Source of the DNA: Mycobacterium sp. PSTR-4-N
Lineage (GTDB): Bacteria; Actinomycetota; Actinomycetes; Mycobacteriales; Mycobacteriaceae
NCBI RefSeq assembly: GCF_022348085.1
Contig: NZ_JAKRFN010000004.1
Location: forward strand, 62,001-126,000
Length of the DNA stretch: 64,000 nt
Direction: 5' to 3'
How positions within the stretch are numbered: position 1 is the stretch's first letter; every line of letters begins with the position of its first letter. The position numbers were made by a program, and so were the translations under genes. This document shows, piece by piece, positions 25,720 to 34,167 of this stretch. The notes beneath the pieces are model-generated. The model was given only the letters and a program-made list of their open reading frames with translations, was not told the DNA's origin and made no database searches.

Positions 25720-27959
25720 TGCTTCTGCACCTCCTTCTCGGCGGTCGTGGCGAACATCCCCGAGGGCGCGAAGATCCGCGACGGTACCGGCTCGTCCTCG
25801 GTCAGCGGCGCACCATGCCCGCGGATCGCCCGCAGCGCGACCACCACGCCGGCGACGAACACGATGATCACCAGCGCCGCGAAGACGATCGACAATGTGC
25901 CCTGGATGAACGTGTTGCGGATGACGGCGTCGAGTTGGTCGGCGTTCTTGGCGGCGCCGAACGACGTCTCGCCGGCCTCCCTGGCGTTGCGGTATGCGAA
26001 GTGCTGCGTCCAGTAACCCACTTTGGGGTCCCCGGAGAAGATCTTCTGCCAGGACGCCGTCATCGTCACGATGAGGTCCCACATCAGCGGAACACCCGGA
26101 ATCCAGGCCCATTTCACCAATCCACGCTTGATGACGACCACAGTGACGACCGTCAGTGCGATCGCGGCCAACAGCTGGTTGGCGATTCCGAACAGTGGGA
26201 ACAGCGTGTTGATCCCGCCCAGCGGATCGGTGACACCCATCAGCAGGATGCTGCCCCAGGCGGCGACGACGACGATGCTGCACCCCCACGCGCCGACGCG
26301 CCAGCTCGGGTTGCGGAATTTCTTCAACGGCCCACCCAGGTTGCCCAGTCCGTCGGAGAGCATGAAGCGCGCGACCCGGGTGCCCGCATCGACTGTGGTG
26401 AGGATGAACAATGCTTCGAACATGATCGCGAAGTGGTACCAGAAGGCCTTGAGCCCGGTTCCGCCGAAGACCTTGTGCAGCACCTCGGACATGCCGAACG
26501 CCAGGGTGGGTGCGCCGCCGGTGCGGGACACAATCGTCTCCTCGCCGACGCTGCGCGCGGCATCCGAGATCTCCTGGGCACTGATCGGCGCACCGGAGAG
26601 CCCGAGCCCGTTGACGTAGTCGGCTGCGCTCTGGGCGGTGGTGCCGGTGGACGCGGTCGGGGCGTTCATCGTGAAGTACAGGTGCTGGTTGATGATCGCC
26701 GCGGTGATCAGCGCCATTATCGCGACGAACGATTCGGTCAGCATGCCGCCGTACCCGATCAGCCGCATCTGGCTTTCCTTCTCGAGGAGCTTGGGTGTGG
26801 TGCCCGACGAGATCAGCGCATGGAACCCCGACAGGGCGCCGCAGGCGATCGTGATGAACAGGAAGGGGAACAGCGAACCGGCGAACACCGGCCCTGAGCC
26901 GCTGGCGGCGAACGACGAGATCGCGGGGGCCTCCATCACCGGGCGGGCGAGCAGGATGCCCACCGCAAGCAACGCGATGGTGCCGACCTTCATGAACGTC
27001 GACAGGTAGTCACGGGGGGCTAGCAGCAGCCACACCGGCAGGACCGATGCGGCCAGTCCGTACAGGATGATGCACCACGACAGCGCGACCTTCGACAGCG
27101 TGAACCACTCGACACCCCACGATGTTTCGGCCACCCAACCGCCGGAGACGACAGCGAGCAGCAGCAGGGCGACGCCGATCACCGACACCTCCGAGACCCG
27201 GCCGGGGCGCAGGAAACGCAGATAGAGGCCCATGAAGATCGCGATCGGAATCGTCATCGCGATCGAGAACACCCCCCACGGACTCTCGGCCAGGGCGCCT
27301 ACCACCACGAGTGCCAGCACGGCCAGCAGGATCACCATGATCACCAGCACGCCCACGATCGCGGCGATGCCGCCGACCACGCCGAGTTCGTCGCGGGCCA
27401 TCTGGCCGAGAGAACGGCCGCGGCGGCGCACGGAGATCGACAGCACCAGGTAGTCCTGGACACAACCGGCGACGACCGCGCCGATGATGATCCAGATCGC
27501 GCCGGGCAGATAGCCCATCTGCGTGGCCAGCACGGGCCCCACGAGCGGGCCCGCTCCGGCGATCGCGGCGAAGTGGTGGCCGTAGAGCACCCGCCGATCC
27601 GTGGGCAGGTAGTCGGTACCGTTCTCGAAAACCTCTGCCGGCGCGGCGATGTCATCGCGTGGCCGCACCACCTTCATCTCGATCAGGCGTGCGTAGAACC
27701 GGTAGCCGATCACATAGGTGCAGACCGCGGCGATGACGAACCAGACCGCGTTCACCGTTTCGCCGCGGAAGAACGCGATCATCGCCCATGCGACCGCAGC
27801 CAGGACGGCCACCACTGCGAAGACGATCTTGTGTGTCGTGGTGATCGGCGAGCGGTCGATGATCGCGACCGGCGGCAGATCCTTGTCGGTGCGGACGTAG
27901 GTGATGTCCCCGTCGGATTCTTCGATGCGGTCCCATGGTGCAGCGGTCGGTGTGGCCAT
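25653..27959 (-). CDS. cstA: Carbon starvation protein A (CstA-type pyruvate/peptide transporter)
   Basis: A 768-residue polytopic membrane protein with about 16-18 hydrophobic segments. The family signature region HHFAAIAGAGPLVGPVLA, QDYLVLSISVRRRGRSLG and GFHALISSGTTPK are all present. CstA/BtsT proteins import pyruvate or peptides during carbon limitation. ATG 27959 gives MATPTAAPWDRIEES; ATG 27971, with GGGAGGG almost touching it, is an alternative that adds four residues. It is followed by the overlapping ybdD gene and lies downstream of ligB in the same order as Rv3062-Rv3063 of M. tuberculosis. Confidence 0.92.
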   Translation of the reverse strand: MATPTAAPWDRIEESDGDITYVRTDKDLPPVAIIDRSPITTTHKIVFAVVAVLAAVAWAMIAFFRGETVNAVWFVIAAVCTYVIGYRFYARLIEMKVVRPRDDIAAPAEVFENGTDYLPTDRRVLYGHHFAAIAGAGPLVGPVLATQMGYLPGAIWIIIGAVVAGCVQDYLVLSISVRRRGRSLGQMARDELGVVGGIAAIVGVLVIMVILLAVLALVVVGALAESPWGVFSIAMTIPIAIFMGLYLRFLRPGRVSEVSVIGVALLLLAVVSGGWVAETSWGVEWFTLSKVALSWCIILYGLAASVLPVWLLLAPRDYLSTFMKVGTIALLAVGILLARPVMEAPAISSFAASGSGPVFAGSLFPFLFITIACGALSGFHALISSGTTPKLLEKESQMRLIGYGGMLTESFVAIMALITAAIINQHLYFTMNAPTASTGTTAQSAADYVNGLGLSGAPISAQEISDAARSVGEETIVSRTGGAPTLAFGMSEVLHKVFGGTGLKAFWYHFAIMFEALFILTTVDAGTRVARFMLSDGLGNLGGPLKKFRNPSWRVGAWGCSIVVVAAWGSILLMGVTDPLGGINTLFPLFGIANQLLAAIALTVVTVVVIKRGLVKWAWIPGVPLMWDLIVTMTASWQKIFSGDPKVGYWTQHFAYRNAREAGETSFGAAKNADQLDAVIRNTFIQGTLSIVFAALVIIVFVAGVVVALRAIRGHGAPLTEDEPVPSRIFAPSGMFATTAEKEVQKQWDAVAKEHSGHSATSAGTGSH

Positions 27960-28087
27960 CAGCCTGCCCATCCCTCCCTCGTCGGCTCGCCCCCCTCGCA
28001 AGAGGCATTACTGAACGTGTCGATCGTCGCACCGGATGAGCCGGACTCGCGGCCGAACCCCGGTTTATCCCCGTCGGAGACGGACGG

Positions 28088-29620
28088 TCACCCGGCGCGC
28101 TCGTGGAACGCACGCACGGTCGCGACGGTGTCGGCCTCCTGCGCGGTCTTGTCGTCGCGGTAGCGCACCACCCGGGCGAAGCGCAGGGCCATTCCCGCGG
28201 GGTAGCGGGTCGAGGTCTGAATGCCGTCGAACGCGATCTCGACGACCTGCTCCGGGCGCAGCTTGACCACATATCCGTCGGTCGGACCGTCGGCCAGCGA
28301 CAGGAATCTCTCGGTCTGCCAGGCCAACATCTCGTCGGTCATGCCCTTGAAGGTCTTGCCCAACATCGCCAGCTCGCCCGTTGCCTCGTCCCGGGCGCCG
28401 AGATGGATGTTCGACAGCTTGCCGGTGCGCCGCCCCGAACCCCATTCCACGGCCAGCACGACCAGATCGAGGGTGTGCACCGGCTTGATCTTCAGCCAGC
28501 CGGCGCCGCGGCGCCCGGCTTCGTAGGCGGCCTCGAGGGACTTCGCCATGACACCTTCATGGCCCGCCGCCAGGGTGGCGTCCAGGAAGCGCTGCGCCTC
28601 AACGGGATCGGTTGTCACCAGCCGGTCGACTCGGTGACCAGGCGGCACGACAGCGTCCATGACCGCAATGCGCTCGTGCGCGGGGCGGTCCAGCAGGTCG
28701 GTTCCGTCGGCACGCAGCAGATCGAAGAAGAACACCGAGAGTTGCTGCTCGTGCGGGCCTGAGCCGGCCCGGCGCCCGAACCGCGACGCGGTGACCTGGA
28801 ATCGCTGCGGCCGCCCGTCGGGTTTGAGCGCAATGGCCTCCGCGTCGGCGATCAGGTCGGTCACCGGCAGGGCCAGCACCGCGTCGACGACTTCGGGAAG
28901 GCGTGACGTCACGTCGTCGAGGCTGCGGGTGAAGATCGACACCCGTTCGCCGTCACGGTGGATCTGCACGCGGGCACCGTCGAGTTTCGCCTCGAAGATC
29001 GCGGTGCCGCCCAGCCGCGCCAGTGCATCGGTGACGTCGGTCGCGGTCTGCGCGAGCATGGGGCCGACCGGAGTGCCGACCCGCAATGTGAACTCCTCGA
29101 GCGCGGACCGCCCTTCGGACAGGGCTGCGGCGGCCACCGACGGCAGATCACCGCTGAGCATCGCGGCGCGGCGCACTGTGGCAACGGGTATGTCGGAGGC
29201 CGCGGCGACCGCGTCGACCATCACCCCGATCAGAGCGCCCTGACGCAGTTCCCCGCCGAGCAGGCGGCGCAAGAACGCCTGCTCGACGTCGGTGGCGGCG
29301 GAGAACAGCCCGTGCAGCAACTCCGCGCGACGCGCTTGCGATCCCTTCCCGGCAGTGGTGCCGATCGTGGTGAACGTGGCCTCCACCTCGGCCACCGTCA
29401 GCACCGGCGCAGCGGCGGGAGCCGGCAACGCCCGCAGCGCCGCCCACCCGACGCCGATCTGGCGTTGTGTGAGTTCGCCGGACAACCACGACACCACCAC
29501 GGCCACCGTGTCGGAGTTCCCGGCCCGGCTCAGCAGCTCGGCGATCCGCGCGCGTTTGGCCAGCCGCGATGACGAGGCCGCCACGTCGGCGGACGCCTGC
29601 GCGACATCGACCAGGAGCAC
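28088..29620 (-). CDS. ligB: ATP-dependent DNA ligase LigB
   Basis: A 510-residue ATP-dependent DNA ligase. The adenylated lysine is Lys212 in the motif [14 protein letters not shown]; motif III/IV ([23 protein letters not shown]) and motif V ([20 protein letters not shown]) follow, and the N-terminal DNA-binding domain (1-190) is of the LigB type. It seals nicks in DNA and is accessory to NAD-dependent LigA. GTG 29620 gives an N-terminus (MLLVDVA) like that of M. tuberculosis LigB as I recall it; GTG 29632 or 29638 would add a few residues. It ends 130 bp upstream of cstA on the same strand. Confidence 0.92.
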   Translation of the reverse strand: MLLVDVAQASADVAASSSRLAKRARIAELLSRAGNSDTVAVVVSWLSGELTQRQIGVGWAALRALPAPAAAPVLTVAEVEATFTTIGTTAGKGSQARRAELLHGLFSAATDVEQAFLRRLLGGELRQGALIGVMVDAVAAASDIPVATVRRAAMLSGDLPSVAAAALSEGRSALEEFTLRVGTPVGPMLAQTATDVTDALARLGGTAIFEAKLDGARVQIHRDGERVSIFTRSLDDVTSRLPEVVDAVLALPVTDLIADAEAIALKPDGRPQRFQVTASRFGRRAGSGPHEQQLSVFFFDLLRADGTDLLDRPAHERIAVMDAVVPPGHRVDRLVTTDPVEAQRFLDATLAAGHEGVMAKSLEAAYEAGRRGAGWLKIKPVHTLDLVVLAVEWGSGRRTGKLSNIHLGARDEATGELAMLGKTFKGMTDEMLAWQTERFLSLADGPTDGYVVKLRPEQVVEIAFDGIQTSTRYPAGMALRFARVVRYRDDKTAQEADTVATVRAFHERAG

Positions 29621-29672
29621 GCCCTCTGTCACGACCACGCAGCCACACTGGCACGAGGGTCCGACAACGGGG

Positions 29673-31196
29673 TCACTTCACGTTGAACGTGATCGAATGC
29701 CAGCCCGTGGCACCGTCGGGCACCGGGTCGGCGCGATCGGGCGTCTGGGTGTAGCCGCTGTTGTCGGTGGCCCGCACGGTGATGGTGTGGAATCCCGGGG
29801 TGGCCTGCCAGTCGAAGGTCCACAGCCGCCAGGTGTCGCCGGAGTACGCGGCACCGAGCGTGGCCTGCTGCCAATCGCCGTCGTCCATCTTGACCTCGAC
29901 GGCCCGCACGCCGCGGTCCTGCGCCCACGCCACGCCGCCGAACCGATTCGGTCCGGCCGTGACATCCGCGCCGGCGCGCGGAATGTCGATGCGCGACTCG
30001 GTCTTGATCGGTCCGCGTGCCGCCCACCCCAACTTGGTCCAGTACGCCTCGGCGCGGTCGAATCGGGTGAGTTCGAGGTCGACGACCCACTTCGTCGCCG
30101 ACACATAGCCGTAGAGGCCGGGCACCACGAGTCGCGCCGGGTAGCCGTGCTCGATGGGCAGCGGCTGCCCGTTCATGCCGATCGCCAGCAGGGCGTCGTC
30201 GGCGGTCAGCGCCTCGACCGGGGTGCCGGCCGTCCAGCCGTCCACCGACGTCGACAACACCATGTCGGCGTCGGGTCGCACACCGGCCTCGGCCAGCAGA
30301 TCGGCGACGCGGTAGCCGGTCCACACGGCGTTCGAGATCAGTTCACCGCCCACCGGATTCGACACGCACGTCAGGGTGACCACGCGTTCGACGACGTCGA
30401 AGCGCTCCAGATCGGCGAAGTCGACGGTGACCTCGCGGTCGACCATGCCGTGGATGCGCAGCTTCCACGCCTCGCGACTGAGCTGCGGCACGGTCAGCGC
30501 GGTGTCGATGCGGTAGAACTCGTCGTTGCGGGTGACGAACGACGGCAGAGCGATATCGGGAGGCTGCACGTCAGGAGGGATCGGCGCGGCGGCCTTGTCG
30601 ACGCGGGGGAGCGCGAAGGAGTTGCGGTCTCCCGACACCGATGACGCCAGACGGGTGATCACCACTCCTGCGACACCGCTGGCCGCGCCCGCGACCAGCA
30701 GCCCGAGCGTGATCAGCGAGCGGCGCCTCCCCGTGTCGGGGGTGTCCCCGGAGCCCTCGCCGTCGCGGCCCGTGAAGCGGCGGGACGTCAGGAACCGCAG
30801 CACAGCCACGCCGCAAGCGGCACCCACCACCGTGGGCACGATGTCGAGGGCGCCGGCGTTCGGTCGCGACAGCACCGCCGCGCAGCCGAGAACGCCCGCG
30901 GCGACAATCATCGCGCTGCCCCAGGGGCGTCGCGGGGTCTCCACGATGCCCGCGATGACGGCGAGCGCCGCGACGACGACGAGCACGGCGACGGTCAGGA
31001 AAAGCTTGTCCGCCGTGCCGAAAGTCTGGATGGCCCATTCCTTGAGCGGGCCGGGCGTCCTCTCGATGACCGAGGAGCCGACGGCCGTGCGGACGTCGGC
31101 CTGCGGGCCGAACGCTGCGCCGACCAACTGCGCCACCCCGACCGCCACCGCGGCGGCGGCGACCCCGCCGGCAGCCTTCTCGCCCTGCGTGGTCAT
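29673..31196 (-). CDS. Membrane-anchored molybdopterin oxidoreductase (sulfite oxidase-like)
   Basis: A 507-residue protein. The first 190 residues hold four to five hydrophobic helices, then the sulfite-oxidase fold begins: [20 protein letters not shown], then [10 protein letters not shown] with the Mo-ligand cysteine, and further [19 protein letters not shown] segments ([23 protein letters not shown]). The last 100 residues form the Ig-like Mo-co dimerisation domain ([20 protein letters not shown]). It is probably exposed outside the membrane. Its electron partner is not encoded nearby. TAGGTT at 31209-31204 (minus strand) is 7 nt from ATG 31196, again a leaderless arrangement. It resembles M. 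tuberculosis Rv0218 in design. Confidence 0.87.
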   Translation of the reverse strand: MTTQGEKAAGGVAAAAVAVGVAQLVGAAFGPQADVRTAVGSSVIERTPGPLKEWAIQTFGTADKLFLTVAVLVVVAALAVIAGIVETPRRPWGSAMIVAAGVLGCAAVLSRPNAGALDIVPTVVGAACGVAVLRFLTSRRFTGRDGEGSGDTPDTGRRRSLITLGLLVAGAASGVAGVVITRLASSVSGDRNSFALPRVDKAAAPIPPDVQPPDIALPSFVTRNDEFYRIDTALTVPQLSREAWKLRIHGMVDREVTVDFADLERFDVVERVVTLTCVSNPVGGELISNAVWTGYRVADLLAEAGVRPDADMVLSTSVDGWTAGTPVEALTADDALLAIGMNGQPLPIEHGYPARLVVPGLYGYVSATKWVVDLELTRFDRAEAYWTKLGWAARGPIKTESRIDIPRAGADVTAGPNRFGGVAWAQDRGVRAVEVKMDDGDWQQATLGAAYSGDTWRLWTFDWQATPGFHTITVRATDNSGYTQTPDRADPVPDGATGWHSITFNVK

Positions 31197-31203
31197 GGCG
31201 CCC

Positions 31204-31209
31204 AACCTA
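31204..31209 (-). promoter_or_regulatory. -10 element of the Mo-oxidoreductase gene (leaderless)
   Basis: TAGGTT on the minus strand fits TANNNT and ends 7 nt before ATG 31196, predicting transcription from the start codon. Confidence 0.5.
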
Positions 31210-31392
31210 CCGGCGGCCAGCGCCGGCAACCCTTACCGAATGGTGTCATCGACGAGATCCGCCGCGCCCGCACGATGCCTGCCGTCCGTTCCGACGAGCT
31301 GCTCGATCCCGTCACCACCGACGTCACGCGGCGCGTTCTTGATTGGTCGAAGGTCCGGATCTGCGGGCGCCGCACCTGCCACTATGGCGTGC

Positions 31393-32445
31393 ATGCCAGT
31401 CGAGGTGATGCTCTCCGCCGCCGACGTCGCCGCGGTGCAAGCCTGGGTCCGCCGGATCGGGCTCGGGTCCACCGTCGACGACGTCGCACCGCTGACCGGT
31501 GGCTCGCAGAACATCGTGGTACGGCTGACGGTCGACGGGCGTCCGATGGTGCTGCGGCGCCCGCCCGAGCATCCCCGGCCGACCAGTGACGACACCATGC
31601 GGCGCGAGATCGCGGTGCTCGGCACGCTCGCCGGGTCACCGGTCCCTCATCCCGAATTGATCGCCGGCTGCCACGATCTCGACGTCCTCGGGGTGGTGTT
31701 CTACCTGATGGAGTGCGTCGACGGATTCAATCCCGGTACGGACGTCGACGAGGCCTACGTGCGTGATGCGACCATGCGGCACGACGTCGGCCTGTCCTAT
31801 GCGGCGAGCCTGGCGCAGCTGGGCCGGGTGCCGTGGCACGGCAGCCCGCTGGGGGAGCTGAAACGGCCGGGTTCGTTTGTCGCCAGGCAGGTTCCGCAGT
31901 TCATGCGGCTGCTCGAGAGCTACCGCCACGAACGGTACGCACCGGAGTCGTTCCCCTCGGTGGCCGGACTCGCGCAGTGGCTGACGGCCAACCTGCCGCC
32001 CGAGACGGAGCCGGGCGTGATGCACGGCGACTGCCATCTGAACAACGTGTTGTTGCGTCGCGAGAAGCCCGAACTGGCGGCGTTCATCGACTGGGAGATG
32101 TGCACGATCGGCGACCCGCTGCTGGATCTGGGCTGGCTGCTGGTGTGCTGGCCGGACGGTCCGAACCCGATCCAGGCCGGCGCGGCGCTGGCCGACCTCG
32201 GCGGCCTGCCGAGTCGCGGCGAGCTGCTGGGCGCCTATCGCGACGCCGGCGGCAGGACAACCGAGAAGCTCGACTGGTATGTCGCGATGGCGTGCTTCAA
32301 ACTGGGCATCGTGATCGAGGGCACCTGGTCGCGGTACCTGGCCGGCAGGGCCAGCGCCGAAGCCGGCGAACGGTTGCACACCTCGGCGGAGAACCTCATC
32401 CGGTTGGGCACTCGAGTCACCCAGGGCGACAACGTGTTCCTGTGA
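31393..32445 (+). CDS. APH-family phosphotransferase
   Basis: A protein of about 350 residues with an aminoglycoside-phosphotransferase/protein-kinase-like fold. The nucleotide-binding segment LTGGSQNIVVRLTVDGRPMVLRR, the catalytic loop VMHGDCHLNNVLL (Asp and Asn) and the metal motif FIDWEM are intact. Relatives in mycobacteria and in eukaryotic ACAD10 are linked to fatty-acid oxidation, probably phosphorylating hydroxyacyl-CoAs, rather than to antibiotic resistance. The start is uncertain: ATG 31384, 31393 or 31408 are all possible and none has a good ribosome site. The much longer open frame upstream overlaps the divergent oxidoreductase and is not used. Confidence 0.85.
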   Translation: MPVEVMLSAADVAAVQAWVRRIGLGSTVDDVAPLTGGSQNIVVRLTVDGRPMVLRRPPEHPRPTSDDTMRREIAVLGTLAGSPVPHPELIAGCHDLDVLGVVFYLMECVDGFNPGTDVDEAYVRDATMRHDVGLSYAASLAQLGRVPWHGSPLGELKRPGSFVARQVPQFMRLLESYRHERYAPESFPSVAGLAQWLTANLPPETEPGVMHGDCHLNNVLLRREKPELAAFIDWEMCTIGDPLLDLGWLLVCWPDGPNPIQAGAALADLGGLPSRGELLGAYRDAGGRTTEKLDWYVAMACFKLGIVIEGTWSRYLAGRASAEAGERLHTSAENLIRLGTRVTQGDNVFL

Positions 32446-32455
32446 TCGCCGGCGG

Positions 32456-33223
32456 CTAGTAGGCGTCGAGGCCGAGCTTGATCGTCAAGGCGAGGCCCGC
32501 CACCCCGATGACCACCCGCATCGGTGTCTGAGGTGCATGACGGACGACGACGGGACCCAGGCGGGACCCGACAAGGCATCCCAGACCCAGCGCCGCGACC
32601 GCCGTCCACTGCACCGGGGCCACGCACGCGAAGATCACCGCGGCGCTGAGGTTGGCCGCGCCGAGCACGACGTTCTTGGTGGCGTTGGCGTGGGCCAGAT
32701 TCGCTGCGCCGGAACGCAACAGCATCGCGAGTAGCAGCACTCCGGCCGCTGCACCGAAATATCCGCCGTAGATGCAGATCCCGCCGACGGCAACGGCTTC
32801 GGCGAATCTGCGGGACGTGCGGCCAGGGGCGGCAGTCCCCATGTCCGAGGAAGGTCTCCTCGGGGCCAGGATGGCCAGTGACGCGATGCCCAGCAGCAAC
32901 GGCACCACTTTCTCGAATCCCTCGGCTGGTGTGGAGAGCAGTAACACCGCCCCGGCCACACCTCCGAGCACCGCACACGGCAGCAGTCGGGTCACGCGCC
33001 GGCGTTGACCCGCCAGTTCGGGGCGCGACCCCAGGATCGACCCGATGCCGTTGAACACCAGGGCGACGGTGTTGGTGACGTTGGCGGTCACCGGGGGCAG
33101 CCCTGCAACCAGAAGCGCGGGATAGGTGGCCACCGAGGCCAGACCAGCGATGCTCCCCGTGAGTCCGCCGAGGATGCCGGCCGCGACGAGAAGCAGCGTC
33201 TGCGACCACAACATTGGGCCCAT
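32456..33223 (-). CDS. TauE/SafE-family permease (sulfite/anion exporter type)
   Basis: A 255-residue integral membrane protein with about eight hydrophobic helices. The TauE/SafE repeat signature occurs twice: GGLTGSIAGLASVATYPALL near the start and ICIYGGYFGAAAGVLLLAML in the second half, each followed by a N-A-T-x-T/K pattern (VTANVTNTVAL, HANATKNVVLG). Members export sulfite, sulfoacetate or related anions. The substrate cannot be predicted. ATG 33223 or 33214 may start it. It converges with the APH gene, 10 bp apart. Confidence 0.85.
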   Translation of the reverse strand: MGPMLWSQTLLLVAAGILGGLTGSIAGLASVATYPALLVAGLPPVTANVTNTVALVFNGIGSILGSRPELAGQRRRVTRLLPCAVLGGVAGAVLLLSTPAEGFEKVVPLLLGIASLAILAPRRPSSDMGTAAPGRTSRRFAEAVAVGGICIYGGYFGAAAGVLLLAMLLRSGAANLAHANATKNVVLGAANLSAAVIFACVAPVQWTAVAALGLGCLVGSRLGPVVVRHAPQTPMRVVIGVAGLALTIKLGLDAY

Positions 33224-33513
33224 TGTGCATCAGACCCTGTGGCTCCATGACGGCACCTCCTCTGCAAGCAAATGGCATTCTGATAATTGCGTAGGTAATT
33301 GACTTTGCTGCCATGTCCGAGGATGTTTACTGCACGCGACGCCGATGCTGGGCCGTCGTCGAGCTGGGACACGCTAATGCGTTCTGCTAGTCGGATTTTC
33401 ACCGTCGGTGTGAATAACCGCCATCCCTGGGATGGCCGGTATGTAATTTCGCGGTGCGCATTTCGCCGACGTTGCGGCAGAACCTGGTACGGCAAACTCC
33501 GACTTCATACTGC
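33224..33513. other. Intergenic region without recognised gene
   Basis: This stretch, with lower GC around 33270-33310, carries the promoter of the TauE gene on the minus strand, but I see no coding or RNA feature with recognisable characters. A short dyad CATCCCTGGGATG occurs at 33422-33434. Confidence 0.35.
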
Positions 33514-33543
33514 TTGCCGCTGCGCAGCGCACCGGGCTACTAT
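33514..33543 (+). promoter_or_regulatory. Promoter of the leucine-type leader peptide
   Basis: TTGCCG (33514-33519, 4 of 6 to TTGACA) and TACTAT (33538-33543, TANNNT) are separated by 18 nt. Transcription starting 7-8 nt after the -10 would begin at the GTG of the short leader frame at 33551, making it leaderless. Confidence 0.6.
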
Positions 33544-33550
33544 CGCCGAC

Positions 33551-33592
33551 GTGCCGAAACGACTCGTAGTAGCAACCCGCAGCGGGGTCTGA
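33551..33592 (+). CDS. Putative leaderless leader peptide (LVV-containing)
   Basis: GTG at 33551 opens a 13-codon frame encoding MPKRLVVATRSGV, with stop TGA inside the loop of a strong hairpin. It holds Leu-Val-Val in a row and a final Val, four branched-chain residues of thirteen. Its GTG sits exactly where transcription should begin. The location, 74 nt before a gene for a LeuA regulatory domain, suggests ribosome-mediated attenuation in response to leucine or valine charging (inference). Leaderless short leader frames are known in mycobacteria. Confidence 0.55.
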   Translation: MPKRLVVATRSGV

Positions 33593-33616
33593 TCCAGACC
33601 GACCCCCCGCTGTGGG
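33576..33616 (+). terminator. Attenuator-like hairpin after the leader peptide
   Basis: CCCGCAGCGGGGTC (33576-33589) can pair with GACCCCCCGCTGTGGG (33601-33616) over 14 bp with two extra C residues and one G-U pair, around an 11-nt loop. The 5' arm overlaps the last codons of the leader peptide, so a translating ribosome would open it. No U run follows, so whether it terminates transcription or hides the downstream ribosome site is open. Confidence 0.5.
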
Positions 33617-33665
33617 TCGTTGCTCGTTCGTCGGTCGCTCTCCTCGACCACAAGGCCGGCACATC

Positions 33666-34157
33666 ATGAACTCTCCGATCGCCACGATCGCACCGCGCGA
33701 CGCGTCCTCGTTCGCCGCCCACGTGGCGGGTCGCGTTCCAGCGCCGCTGCGCACCAGCGCAGACAACCGCAGCTACGACGACTTCGTCGCGGAGTTCGCG
33801 CCGACAACCGGCCCGGTCCGGCTGGGCCAGTGGGCCTGCGCCGAGGCGGACCGCCCTTCGACCCGGTGGGGACCACAGGCACAGACCTACCGGGCCACCC
33901 TGGCGCTGGGCGACCGCATAGCGACCGCGCAGGCGAGCGCTTGCGGTCCCGTCGCGGCGCTGACCGCCATGCTCCACGAGCGCGGCGTCGCGGTGGAGAT
34001 GACCGCGTTCCACCAGCGCGCCGCGGGCAGCGACATCGCAACGTTCATCCAGGGCGGCAACGGCACCCGCGTCGAGTGGGCTCTGGGCGTGGCACCAGAT
34101 CCCGTGCAGTCGGCCCTGCGGGCCGTCGTCGCCTGCGCGAACCGCCTTCTGGCCTGA
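33666..34157 (+). CDS. Stand-alone LeuA allosteric (dimer) domain protein
   Basis: A 163-residue protein that matches the C-terminal leucine-sensing domain of 2-isopropylmalate synthase without the catalytic TIM barrel. The telling part is the stretch from EMTAFHQRAAGSD through TRVEWALGVAPDPVQSALRAVVACANR, in which the 'W-G-V-G-x-D-x-[N/D]' pattern of LeuA is nearly kept. It may be a remnant, a regulatory subunit that binds leucine or joins LeuA, or a homocitrate-synthase-like helper. The preceding leader peptide with Leu-Val-Val fits branched-chain amino acid control. ATG 33666 is the only reasonable start; no strong ribosome site is seen. Confidence 0.75.
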   Translation: MNSPIATIAPRDASSFAAHVAGRVPAPLRTSADNRSYDDFVAEFAPTTGPVRLGQWACAEADRPSTRWGPQAQTYRATLALGDRIATAQASACGPVAALTAMLHERGVAVEMTAFHQRAAGSDIATFIQGGNGTRVEWALGVAPDPVQSALRAVVACANRLLA

Positions 34158-34167
34158 CGGGACGGGC

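Noticed and set aside
30526..31383. N-terminal extension of the APH-family gene
   Set aside because: The extension overlaps the divergent Mo-oxidoreductase gene completely and is Ser/Thr/Pro-rich noise; the domain begins after about 31393.
31393..32445. Aminoglycoside resistance gene
   Set aside because: The APH fold is present, but the family branch in mycobacteria is linked to acyl-CoA metabolism and nothing nearby suggests antibiotic resistance.
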